Position numbers and translations under genes: made by a program. From positions 1-16,008 of the forward strand of contig JAAZFZ010000086.1 of NCBI GenBank assembly GCA_012511485.1: DNA of 16,008 bases, given 5' to 3'. The notes under the pieces are model-generated. The model made no database searches. It worked only from the letters and a program-made list of their open reading frames with translations, and was not told the origin of the DNA. Shown here piece by piece: positions 1 to 6,547 of this stretch; position 1 is the first letter of the stretch, and each line of letters begins with the position of its first letter. This DNA is from Clostridiales bacterium (GTDB lineage Bacteria; Bacillota; Clostridia; Oscillospirales; Acutalibacteraceae).

Positions 1-186
1 CCTGCCGTTACCGTCAGATTCGAAAAGGACGGTGTCTGCTTTTCTCATGCTGAATGCAGAGATAAGCTATGCGTCCTTGCGGGCAAGCTCGAACATAAGG
101 GCGATATTGCCGCCTGCCTTCCCGCCGGCGTGGTTATAGTAATGGAAGGCTCAGATAGAGGCCTGCCTGATGCAATAACATATTAG
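1..186 (+). CDS. NusG domain II-containing protein, C-terminal part (5' end outside the window)
   Basis: Frame 1 is open from the first base to a TAG at 184-186, giving 61 residues with no start codon visible, so the gene begins upstream of the window. The fragment contains GVCFSHAECRDKLCV, followed by GK, a Gly, then ACLPAGVVIVM. This spacing of Ser-His, Cys, Asp-Lys-x-Cys-Val and Cys-Leu-Pro is what I know from the small NusG-II domain family of Firmicutes. These are usually short membrane-anchored proteins of about 120-130 residues made of one N-terminal helix plus this domain; the anchor would lie outside the window. The gene ends 9 bp before the Gx-like gene, and both lie directly upstream of the rnf operon, so co-transcription is likely. 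The role is unknown. A link to flavin-modified electron-transfer complexes is inferred only from position. The family call is by eye. Confidence 0.72.
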   Translation, partial: PAVTVRFEKDGVCFSHAECRDKLCVLAGKLEHKGDIAACLPAGVVIVMEGSDRGLPDAITY

Positions 187-195
187 GTAAAAATT

Positions 196-717
196 ATGTC
201 ATCAAGAATTAAGTCAAAAAAAATTGCTTTATTGGGGATTCTCGGAGCGCAGGCCTTAGCTCTCTCCTTTCTTGAGGGCTTGCTGCCTGCACTGCCCGGT
301 CTGCCTCCAGGCGCAAAACCCGGTTTTTCAAATATAGTGACAATGTTCACAGCCTATTCAATGGGCTTTCGGCATGCTGTATTTATTACGCTTATCAAAG
401 CCGCCTATGCAGCTTTGACAAGAGGGCCGACAGCCTTTTTCATGAGCCTTTCGGGCGGACTGCTCAGCACGGTGGTTATGTGTCTGCTAATTAAGCAAAA
501 AAAGCAGCGGTTCGGGCTTATAGGTATCAGCGTTGCATCAGCGATTGCCCATAACGCAGGTCAGCTGATTGTTGCGATGCTGCTCACAGGCTCAGAGGCA
601 ATCATAGGCTATGCACCGCTGCTCACGCTTTTTGCACTGGTCACAGGCATAATTACGGGAGCAATTCTCAAAGCGGTAATTCCCGCTCTTATCAGGCAAA
701 GCAAATATTTTAGCTGA
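196..717 (+). CDS. Gx transporter family / heptaprenyl diphosphate synthase component I-like membrane protein
   Basis: This 173-residue protein is very hydrophobic, with about five predicted membrane segments. The sequence LLPALPGLPPGAKPGFSNIV near residues 29-48 and the later SAIAHNAGQLIVA (about 115-127) are recognisable landmarks of the family annotated as Gx transporter or heptaprenyl diphosphate synthase subunit I (HepS1-like). Length matches that family (about 165-180). Despite the name, these proteins look like integral-membrane substrate-binding (ECF S-type) components rather than prenyltransferase subunits, because no aspartate-rich prenyl-diphosphate motif is present. The ATG at 196 is preceded only by a weak AGG at 185-187. 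The gene sits 9 bp after the NusG-II gene and 45 bp before rnfC, an arrangement I know from other Clostridia. A role in supplying a cofactor or quinone precursor to Rnf is inference. Confidence is high for the family, low for the role. Confidence 0.83.
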   Translation: MSSRIKSKKIALLGILGAQALALSFLEGLLPALPGLPPGAKPGFSNIVTMFTAYSMGFRHAVFITLIKAAYAALTRGPTAFFMSLSGGLLSTVVMCLLIKQKKQRFGLIGISVASAIAHNAGQLIVAMLLTGSEAIIGYAPLLTLFALVTGIITGAILKAVIPALIRQSKYFS

Positions 718-762
718 TGAGCGGTGCTCTGCTAACGGTAAATAATCAAAGGAGATGAATAT

Positions 763-2115
763 ATGAGTGCGATTGATGTCGAGGGTGTTCTCTCTGCGGT
801 CAAAAGAGTCAGAGGCGGCGTTGCCGTTTCACATAATAAGAATACCGCCGAGATGAAAACAGTCCGAATACCGTCGCCGGAAAAAGTTGTGCTGCCCATG
901 CAGCAGCACATAGGCGCGCCCTGTACTCCGACTGTCAAGGTCGGTGATAAGGTTTCGGTCGGCCAACTTATAGGGGACAGTGATAAGTATGTCAGCGCTC
1001 CGATTCACGCTTCAATCTCAGGCAAGGTAATTGCCGTCAAAGAAATCAAGCTACCGACTGGTGCGGTTTCTCAGGCTGTCACGATTGAGTCCGATGGTGA
1101 GATGAGGCTGTTTGAAGGGGTCGTGCCTCCGAAGGTTGAAACGAAAGAGGAGCTTTTCAAGGCGGCAAGGGAGTCAGGGCTTGTGGGTCTTGGCGGGGCG
1201 GGTTTTCCCACTCATGTCAAAATAAATGTACCGCCTGAAAAGCCAATAGATACTCTCATAGTCAATGCCGCAGAGTGCGAGCCCTACATAACAGTAGACT
1301 ATCGTGAATGTATCGAAAACTCCGCAAATATTCTTGACGGGGTTTATAAGCTCAAGAGCCTTCTAGACATTAAGAATGTTATAATAGCGGTGGAGGATAA
1401 TAAGCCTGCCGCATTTACCGCGCTCAAAAGAATAGCGGACAGTGAAAAGGACTATGACGATTCGGTCAAGCTTATGGTGCTTAAATCACGCTATCCGCAG
1501 GGAGCGGAAAAAATGATGGTGCTTGCAACAACAGGCAGGAAGGTTCCGCCGGGTAAGCTGCCTGCAGATGTCGGCTGCATTGTTATGAATGTCGGCAGTG
1601 TTGGATACATAGGCAGATATCTCAGGACAGGCAGGCCGCTTATCAGCAGAACACTCACTGTTGATGGCTCTGCAATTATGAACCCGAAGAATGTCAGGGT
1701 GCCTGTTGGCACAAGCATAGGTGAAATAATCAATTTCTGCGGCGGCTTGATGGAAAAGGCTGAGAAGATTATTCTAGGCGGGCCGATGATGGGCATTGCC
1801 ATTATCGGCACGGACCAGCCTATCTGTAAGCAAAACAATGCAATTCTAGCTTTTAACAAGAGAGATACCGAGGTTAAACCCGAAACGGATTGCATACGCT
1901 GCGGATATTGCTCCCTTGCCTGCCCGCTGAGCCTCATGCCGACTCTAATTGAAAGATATACAAAAGCAAGGGATATTGATAAGCTGAGCGAAATAGGTGT
2001 TGATGTCTGCATGGAGTGCGGCAGCTGCGCCTACTCCTGCCCGAGCGGCAGGCCGCTTGTTCAGTATATGAGGCTTGCGAAATCCGTTCTCAGAGAGGCA
2101 GGTGCAAATAAATGA
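763..2115 (+). CDS. rnfC: Electron transport complex subunit RnfC (NADH/flavin and Fe-S subunit)
   Basis: RnfC is the peripheral subunit of the Rnf ferredoxin:NAD+ oxidoreductase and carries the NAD(H) site on the cytoplasmic face. The 450-residue length is typical of clostridial forms. Visible landmarks are GLGGAGFPTHVK at residues 142-153 (glycine-rich nucleotide-binding loop), NAAECEPYI at 168-176 (FMN/NADH domain), an SLBB-like stretch around 290-345, and two ferredoxin-type clusters near the C terminus. Cluster one uses C377, C380, C383 and C387; cluster two uses C416, C419, C422 and C426. Each has the C-x2-C-x2-C-x3-C-P pattern expected for [4Fe-4S]. The start is well supported: AAAGGAGATG at 748-757 lies just ahead of ATG 763. 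The gene overlaps rnfD by 4 bp (ATGA), which implies translational coupling. Nothing looks broken. Confidence 0.97.
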   Translation: MSAIDVEGVLSAVKRVRGGVAVSHNKNTAEMKTVRIPSPEKVVLPMQQHIGAPCTPTVKVGDKVSVGQLIGDSDKYVSAPIHASISGKVIAVKEIKLPTGAVSQAVTIESDGEMRLFEGVVPPKVETKEELFKAARESGLVGLGGAGFPTHVKINVPPEKPIDTLIVNAAECEPYITVDYRECIENSANILDGVYKLKSLLDIKNVIIAVEDNKPAAFTALKRIADSEKDYDDSVKLMVLKSRYPQGAEKMMVLATTGRKVPPGKLPADVGCIVMNVGSVGYIGRYLRTGRPLISRTLTVDGSAIMNPKNVRVPVGTSIGEIINFCGGLMEKAEKIILGGPMMGIAIIGTDQPICKQNNAILAFNKRDTEVKPETDCIRCGYCSLACPLSLMPTLIERYTKARDIDKLSEIGVDVCMECGSCAYSCPSGRPLVQYMRLAKSVLREAGANK

Positions 2116-3113
2116 GTGTAGAAAACAAGCTTACCGTCAGTGCTTCGCCCCATGTTCTATCCCGCCGGACATCACAGCGTATAATGCTTGATGTAATAAT
2201 AGCACTGATACCGGCTCTTATTGCATCAACAATTATTTTCGGCTGGCGTGTGCTTGCAGTGACTGTGACTGCCGTTGCCTCCTGCGTGCTCGCCGAATAC
2301 CTCTCACGCAGGGCAATGAAAAGGAAAAACACCATCGGCGATTTAAGCGCAATTGTAACGGGCATACTTCTCGCATTCAATCTACCGGTTTCAATTCCGC
2401 TGTGGATGGTCGTCATAGGCTCAGTGGTCGCCATAGTAGTTGTAAAGCAGATGTTCGGCGGCATAGGGCAAAACTTTGTCAACCCCGCCCTTATCGGCAG
2501 GATTGTTCTGCTTGTCTCCTTCTCAACTGCAATGACTAAATGGACTTCACCTCTTTCATGGCTGGGAGCAGATGCTCAAACAACTGCCACACCCCTTGCA
2601 ATTCTTGAGCCAAACTGTGAAAACCTGCCGTCACTTACGGATATGTTCCTGGGCATAAGAGGGGGGAGCCTCGGTGAAGTCTGCGCACTTGCACTGATTA
2701 TCGGCGGCATTTATTTAATGGCAAGAAGAGTAATCATGCCGATAATACCCTTTACATACATCGGCACATTCGCCGTTATTATTCTTATTGCCGGAAAAGG
2801 TGATTTTGAATACCTTGCCTACCATATTTTAAGCGGCGGGCTGCTGCTGGGCGCAATCTTTATGGCAACCGATTATACAACCTCGCCCATCAATATCAAG
2901 GGCAAAATCATATTCGGCATAGGCTGCGGTCTGCTCACGGCGTTAATAAGGCTTTTTGCAAGCGCACCCGAAGGAGTTTCGTTTTCTATCATTATCATGA
3001 ATATACTGGTGCCGCATATAGAAAGGCTTACTACACCCAAGCCCTTCGGAACTCAGAAAGTTAAGAATGAAAGCACTCCCTCAGAAGTTGGGAAGGAGGC
3101 GGCAAAAGTATGA
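2112..3113 (+). CDS. rnfD: Electron transport complex subunit RnfD (flavinylated membrane subunit)
   Basis: RnfD is an integral-membrane subunit of the Rnf complex, related to NqrB, and carries a covalently bound FMN. The 333-residue protein has many hydrophobic segments and the family signature QNFVNPALIGR at about 120-130. The flavinylation motif is visible as DAQTTATPLA (155-163 or so). By analogy with other RnfD/NqrB proteins, FMN would be attached through a phosphodiester bond to Thr160, the Thr of the ATP triplet. The region MATDYTTSPI near 251-260 is also characteristic. An ApbE-type FMN transferase is required for the modification and is not in this window. The start overlaps the rnfC stop (ATGA at 2112-2115) and the end overlaps rnfG in the same way. 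Confidence 0.97.
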   Translation: MSVENKLTVSASPHVLSRRTSQRIMLDVIIALIPALIASTIIFGWRVLAVTVTAVASCVLAEYLSRRAMKRKNTIGDLSAIVTGILLAFNLPVSIPLWMVVIGSVVAIVVVKQMFGGIGQNFVNPALIGRIVLLVSFSTAMTKWTSPLSWLGADAQTTATPLAILEPNCENLPSLTDMFLGIRGGSLGEVCALALIIGGIYLMARRVIMPIIPFTYIGTFAVIILIAGKGDFEYLAYHILSGGLLLGAIFMATDYTTSPINIKGKIIFGIGCGLLTALIRLFASAPEGVSFSIIIMNILVPHIERLTTPKPFGTQKVKNESTPSEVGKEAAKV

Positions 3114-3679
3114 ACAGCTTTAAAACCTTCGGCGTGCCGGCAATAGTTCTCTTTTTAATATGCTTCGTTTCAACCCTTTTGCTCGCCCTTACAAACAGAG
3201 TCACCGCTCCCCAGATTCAAAGGCTCAAGGCTCAGAGCGAGGAGGAAAGCAGGATGCGTGTCATGTCCCTTGCTGAGAGCTTTTCGGACAAAAAAATCGT
3301 TTCTCTTGACGGGGAGAACTATGAATACTATGAGGGTATTGACAAAAACGGAGAATGTATAGGCTATGTATTCACAACATCCGAAAAGGGCTACGGTGGA
3401 GATATCAGGGTCATGACGGGCGTTAATGCCGACGGTACGGTGAATTCGGTAAGAACGCTTGAGCTCAATGAAACAGCAGGTTTGGGCATGAATGCTCAGA
3501 ATGACAGCTTTCTAAACCAGTTCAAAGGTCTTGTCAGCGGAATAACGGTTTCAAAAGAAAAGCCGGGTGAAAATTCGATTGATGCTCTCACAGGAGCAAC
3601 AATTACCTCAAGAGCGGTTACGGGGGCAGTCAATGATGCTCTGGAATTATATAAAGCAGTGACTGGAGGTGTGCAGTGA
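3110..3679 (+). CDS. rnfG: Electron transport complex subunit RnfG (extracytoplasmic FMN-binding subunit)
   Basis: RnfG is a membrane-anchored protein with an FMN_bind domain on the outer face of the cytoplasmic membrane. It is related to NqrC and carries covalent FMN. The 189-residue protein starts with one hydrophobic anchor (about 8-28), followed by a soluble domain. The motif ETAGLGMNAQ at 121-130 and the flavinylation site DALTGATITS at 158-167 are both typical. The modified residue should be Thr164, the last Thr of the TGAT unit. Length agrees with the family. A strong Shine-Dalgarno GGAAGGAGG lies just before the ATG at 3110, inside the end of rnfD. The stop codon overlaps the start region of rnfE. 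No key residue is missing. Confidence 0.96.
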   Translation: MNSFKTFGVPAIVLFLICFVSTLLLALTNRVTAPQIQRLKAQSEEESRMRVMSLAESFSDKKIVSLDGENYEYYEGIDKNGECIGYVFTTSEKGYGGDIRVMTGVNADGTVNSVRTLELNETAGLGMNAQNDSFLNQFKGLVSGITVSKEKPGENSIDALTGATITSRAVTGAVNDALELYKAVTGGVQ

Positions 3680-4452
3680 TGGGAGAGAAAAAATCATTAA
3701 GAAAAGAGCTTACAAAAGGCTTTATTGCCGAAAATCCGGTTCTTCGCCTTGTGCTGGGAACCTGCCCGACGCTTGCCGTTTCAACCTCGGTGACAAATGC
3801 AATCGGCATGGGCATCTCGGCAACAATAGTTCTCATTTGCTCGAACATGGTCATTTCGGCACTGCGCAAGGTTATCCCCTCAAAGGTTCGTATTCCGGCT
3901 TATGTCGTTGTAATAGCATCCTTTGTTACGATTGTTCAGATGCTTGTAGAGGCGTTCGTGCCGGCAATTGATAAGGCGTTGGGCGTATTCCTGCCCCTGA
4001 TTGTCGTCAACTGCATTATTCTCGGCAGGGCAGAAGCGTTTGCAAGCAAAAACCCGGTAATAGTTTGCGCAGTTGACGGGCTGGGCATGGGCATAGGCTT
4101 CACGATGACGCTTTCGGTCATGGCGGCAATCAGAGAGCTTCTCGGAGCCGGGACACTCTTTTCCAACCTTCAGGGTCTGCTTGCCGTCTTAGGCGACAAT
4201 ACGCTGGGCGGATTCAACGGCTTTAATATAGCCGAAAAACTGGGCATGACCCCTATGACGATATTTATTCTTGCCCCCGGCGGCTTTTTTGTGTTCGGCA
4301 TACTTATGGCTTGCGCAAACAAAATTGCCGAAAGGAAGGGAAAGCCTAAAGCCGAGCTAAAGGGCTGTAGCTCCTGTCCTATGGCGGCAAGCTGCTCATT
4401 GCTCATTAGCGGGGAATCAAAAGAGAGCAAGGAGGAGGTGGGCGTCAGATGA
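3679..4452 (+). CDS. rnfE: Electron transport complex subunit RnfE
   Basis: RnfE is a six-helix membrane subunit of Rnf, paralogous to RnfA and inverted relative to it. Together they form the transmembrane electron path, with a [2Fe-2S] cluster shared at their interface. The expected ligands are present as C29 in LGTCPTLAV and C112 in VVNCIILGR. Length is 257 residues from ATG 3679; an in-frame GTG at 3676 would add one residue. I chose the ATG because it makes the usual TGATG junction with the rnfG stop and sits 9 bases after GGAGG (3665-3669). The C terminus extends past the last helix as a soluble tail with GCSSCPMAASC, a small cysteine cluster that is not part of the core fold. The gene overlaps rnfA by 4 bp (ATGA at 4449). 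Confidence 0.96.
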   Translation: MGEKKSLRKELTKGFIAENPVLRLVLGTCPTLAVSTSVTNAIGMGISATIVLICSNMVISALRKVIPSKVRIPAYVVVIASFVTIVQMLVEAFVPAIDKALGVFLPLIVVNCIILGRAEAFASKNPVIVCAVDGLGMGIGFTMTLSVMAAIRELLGAGTLFSNLQGLLAVLGDNTLGGFNGFNIAEKLGMTPMTIFILAPGGFFVFGILMACANKIAERKGKPKAELKGCSSCPMAASCSLLISGESKESKEEVGVR

Positions 4453-5036
4453 AAATCTATATATCCATCCTTTTGACGGCAATTTTGACGGAAAACTTTG
4501 TCCTGAGCAAATTCCTCGGAATCTGCCCATTTTTGGGAGTATCCAAAAAACTCAATACGGCAGTCGGAATGTCAACTGCTGTTATCTTCGTCATGGCTCT
4601 TTCAACCGCTGTTACTTACCCGATAAATAAGTATATACTCAAGACAGACTATGCCTATCTTCAGACGATTGTTTTTATTCTTGTCATAGCAGCCCTTGTT
4701 CAGTTGGTTGAAATAACACTAAAAAAGTTTATCCCTGCCCTCTATAACGCACTCGGAATCTATCTGCCGCTTATAACAACGAACTGTGCGGTGCTGGGTG
4801 TTGTGCTGCTCAACATCACAAAAGAGCTCAATTTCGCACAATCGATGTTCAACGCCGTGGGCGGCGGACTCGGCTTTATGGTTGCCATGGTTATGTTCTC
4901 AGGCGTGCGTGAAAGATTGGAGAGCTGCGATATCCCAAAATCCCTTCAGGGGCTGCCAATTGTTCTTATTGCGGCATCCCTTGTATCCGTTTCCTTCCTT
5001 GGCTTTACAGGGTTGGTTGACGGAATGTTCGGTTAA
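4449..5036 (+). CDS. rnfA: Electron transport complex subunit RnfA
   Basis: RnfA is the partner of RnfE, with six predicted membrane helices and the standard length of 195 residues. The N-terminal landmark TENFVLSKFLGICPFLGVSK (residues 14-33) carries C26, and ITTNCAVLGV carries C113. By homology to structurally known Rnf and Nqr complexes these would ligate the interfacial [2Fe-2S] cluster with C29 and C112 of RnfE. The closing segment GGGLGFMVAMVMFSGVRERL (about 138-157) is typical of the family. The start overlaps rnfE (ATGA) and is preceded by AAGGAGGAGGTG. The stop at 5034-5036 feeds directly into the ribosome binding site of rnfB 12 bp further on. Confidence 0.97.
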   Translation: MKIYISILLTAILTENFVLSKFLGICPFLGVSKKLNTAVGMSTAVIFVMALSTAVTYPINKYILKTDYAYLQTIVFILVIAALVQLVEITLKKFIPALYNALGIYLPLITTNCAVLGVVLLNITKELNFAQSMFNAVGGGLGFMVAMVMFSGVRERLESCDIPKSLQGLPIVLIAASLVSVSFLGFTGLVDGMFG

Positions 5037-5048
5037 GGAGGCGGAAAA

Positions 5049-5873
5049 ATGGAACCGATTATTTTTGCTGTCATAGTTGTTTCCGCTATCGGCCGTATTT
5101 CGGGGCTGGGTCTTGCAATAGCTTCAAAGGTCATGGCAGTCCCCGTTGATGAAAAGGCTGAAAGGATTCAAGAGATTTTGCCCGGCGCAAACTGCGGCGC
5201 ATGCGGCTTTTCGGGCTGCTCAGGCTATGCAAGCGCGCTTTCAAAGGGCGAAACGACAAATACGGCTCTGTGCAACCCCGGCGGCAATGAGGTTTCAAAA
5301 CTAATTGCCGGAATAATGGGGCTTGATGCCGGTGAGGTAAAGCCCAGTGCAGCAGTTGTGCTGTGTCAGGGCAACAACCGCAACGCCTCCAAAAAGCTAA
5401 ATTACAGCGGCGTTCTCAGCTGCAAAATGGCAAACCAGCTTTTCGGAGGACCGAAGGACTGCATCTATGGTTGCATAGGCTTTGGCGACTGCGTTGAGGT
5501 CTGCCCGTATAATGCCATTCACATCTGCAACGGTGTGGCAAGAATCAACCCCATCAACTGCCGTGCCTGCAAAAAATGCATAAATGTATGCCCTAAGCAT
5601 ATTATTGAACTGATGCCCCTATATGAGGTCAAAGCCGCCGTTCTGTGTGCAAACAAGGATAAGGGTGCGCTCACCAGAGGCGAATGTATGGCGGGCTGCA
5701 TAGGCTGTATGAGGTGCGTCAAGGCCTGCGAAAGCGGAGCTATTACAGTCACAAATTTCTGTGCAAAGATTGATTACGATAAGTGCACCGGATGCGGAAA
5801 ATGCAGCGAGGTATGCACAATGAAATGCATAAATATTATTGACCTTAACAAAATTGTGAGCAAAGTAATTTAA
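5049..5873 (+). CDS. rnfB: Electron transport complex subunit RnfB (multi-cluster ferredoxin-type subunit)
   Basis: RnfB is the subunit thought to accept electrons from reduced ferredoxin in the cytoplasm. It has an N-terminal membrane helix (about 4-28) and then an Fe4S4 domain with C49, C52, C57 and C75 (NCGACGFSGCSGYA). A run of ferredoxin-like motifs follows: C138-x3-C142-x5-C148-x3-C152-P; C171-x2-C174-x2-C177-x3-C181-P; C217-x2-C220-x2-C223-x3-C227; and C246-x2-C249-x2-C252-x3-C256. Up to five [4Fe-4S] clusters are therefore possible. In the last two motifs the proline normally following the fourth Cys is Glu and Thr, and extra cysteines (C160, C213, C260) lie nearby. Length (274) is within the usual range. 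AAGGAGG at 5036-5042 supports ATG 5049. It is the last gene of the operon and is followed by a terminator. Confidence 0.96.
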   Translation: MEPIIFAVIVVSAIGRISGLGLAIASKVMAVPVDEKAERIQEILPGANCGACGFSGCSGYASALSKGETTNTALCNPGGNEVSKLIAGIMGLDAGEVKPSAAVVLCQGNNRNASKKLNYSGVLSCKMANQLFGGPKDCIYGCIGFGDCVEVCPYNAIHICNGVARINPINCRACKKCINVCPKHIIELMPLYEVKAAVLCANKDKGALTRGECMAGCIGCMRCVKACESGAITVTNFCAKIDYDKCTGCGKCSEVCTMKCINIIDLNKIVSKVI

Positions 5874-5888
5874 TATTGGTGTAATCAC

Positions 5889-5926
5889 AATGCAACCGAA
5901 CAGCTTAGCTTTCGGTTGCATTTTTT
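5889..5926 (+). terminator. Intrinsic terminator of the rnf operon
   Basis: A perfect 12-bp inverted repeat, AATGCAACCGAA (5889-5900) and TTCGGTTGCATT (5911-5922), encloses a 10-base loop and runs into a six-T tract (5921-5926). It begins 15 bases after the rnfB stop. The tract lies only on the plus side, so it should stop rnf transcription before it enters the oppositely oriented micropeptide genes. A second, imperfect hairpin (GCCCTTCGG at 5927-5935 with CCGTAGGGC at 5950-5958, one mismatch) follows immediately and ends in an AT-rich stretch; it may back up the first. Confidence 0.9.
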
Positions 5927-5982
5927 GCCCTTCGGTTAATTAACATCAGCCGTAGGGCTTATTTAATTATATTTTTGCCGCA

Positions 5983-6105
5983 TTAGCACCCGCAGCCGGG
6001 ATTACACCCGCAGCCTCTGGGACACTTTTCATCATCGCAGCAGCAGCAGCAAATAATGAGAATGAGGATTATTATACAGCAGCAATTATTTCCGCCCCAA
6101 AACAT
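5983..6105 (-). CDS. Cysteine-rich single-span membrane micropeptide (copy 1, promoter-distal)
   Basis: The minus strand encodes a 40-residue peptide starting at the ATG complementary to 6103-6105. It begins MFWGGNNCCC, has an Ile/Leu-only core of eight residues, then five consecutive Cys, an acidic DDEK patch, and a tail of CPRGCGCNPGCGC. Thirteen of 40 residues are Cys. A Shine-Dalgarno AAGGGAGG (6113-6120) lies 7 bases before the start, identical in sequence and spacing to that of the next copy. The plan GG-x-x-C-x-C, short hydrophobic helix, Cys block, Cys/Gly tail is shared with two paralogues upstream, 40 bp and more away. This copy differs by having the acidic patch and a Pro-containing tail instead of polyglycine. 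I do not know a function. Metal binding, a spore or envelope role, or a disulphide-linked membrane oligomer are possibilities only. Confidence 0.75.
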   Translation of the reverse strand: MFWGGNNCCCIIILILIICCCCCDDEKCPRGCGCNPGCGC

Positions 6106-6145
6106 GGTTCGTCCTCCCTTCGAAACAAATAAATGCTTTCAGCAA

Positions 6146-6259
6146 TTAGCAGCAACCGCCGCCACCACCGCATCCGCCGAATCCGCCGCCGCCACCGCAG
6201 CAGCAGCAAAGCAAGAGTATTATAATTATGCACCAACAATTATTGCCTCCGAACCCCAT
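6146..6259 (-). CDS. Cysteine/glycine-rich single-span membrane micropeptide (copy 2, middle)
   Basis: This is a 37-residue peptide read on the minus strand from the ATG complementary to 6257-6259. It starts MGFGGNNCWCIIIILLLCCC, continues with a fourth Cys, then GGGGGFGGCGGGGGCC. The seven Ile/Leu residues flanked by cysteines form a very short hydrophobic segment, and the tail is almost pure glycine and cysteine. The ribosome binding site AAGGGAGG (6267-6274) stands 7 bases from the start. Its stop is 40 bp from the start of copy 1, and its own start is 38 bp from the stop of copy 3, so the three are probably one transcript. The conserved N terminus across copies, against synonymous and non-synonymous differences elsewhere, suggests selected protein sequence and not a DNA repeat. 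Function is unknown. Confidence 0.78.
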   Translation of the reverse strand: MGFGGNNCWCIIIILLLCCCCGGGGGFGGCGGGGGCC

Positions 6260-6297
6260 AGTACGCCCTCCCTTCACAAGTCTAGGGATTCACGCTA

Positions 6298-6414
6298 TCA
6301 GCCGCAGCCGCAGCCTCCGCCGAATCCGCTGAATCCGCCGCCGCCACAGCAGCAGCAAATCAATAAGATAAGAATAATGCACCAGCAGCCATTATCTTTG
6401 CCACCAAAGCCCAT
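6298..6414 (-). CDS. Cysteine/glycine-rich single-span membrane micropeptide (copy 3, promoter-proximal)
   Basis: This is a 38-residue peptide read on the minus strand from the ATG complementary to 6412-6414. It starts MGFGGKDNGCWCIILILLIC, then has three more Cys and GGGGFSGFGGGCGCG. Compared with copy 2 it carries a two-residue insertion before CWC, but the CWC motif, aliphatic core, CCCC block and Gly-rich tail are the same. A strong AAAGGAGG (6422-6429) lies 7 bases from the start. No clean sigma-A promoter is visible upstream. The sequence TATTAT (within CATATTAT, 6444-6451 on the complement) could be a -10 element but has no matching -35; weaker hexamers TTAACA and TATCAT lie at 6495-6500 and 6474-6479 with a short 15-base spacer. 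Function is unknown. Confidence 0.77.
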   Translation of the reverse strand: MGFGGKDNGCWCIILILLICCCCGGGGFSGFGGGCGCG

Positions 6415-6547
6415 ACTTCACCCTCCTTTCATACTTTCACTCCATAATATGACGGCATTAAAAAAGGGTTGCTATGATAATTTGTATATTGCTTTGTTAA
6501 AAAACATAAACTAGATTTTGCAAGTATAGCAAGGGGCGGTGTGGTCT

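Noticed and set aside
1491..2012. Minus-strand ORF of 173 residues within rnfC
   Set aside because: It is fully antisense to a clearly conserved Fe-S protein gene and has no ribosome binding site or known domain.
6037..6051. CAG triplet repeat (microsatellite)
   Set aside because: On the minus strand it is exactly the five-Cys block of micropeptide copy 1, with flanking non-repeat codons in frame, so protein coding explains it.
6056..6514. Long plus-strand ORF rich in Gln, Pro, Ala and Thr
   Set aside because: It lies antisense to the Cys/Gly micropeptide genes. Its Gln/Ala/Pro runs are the complements of TGC and GGC codons, and it has no good ribosome binding site or domain.
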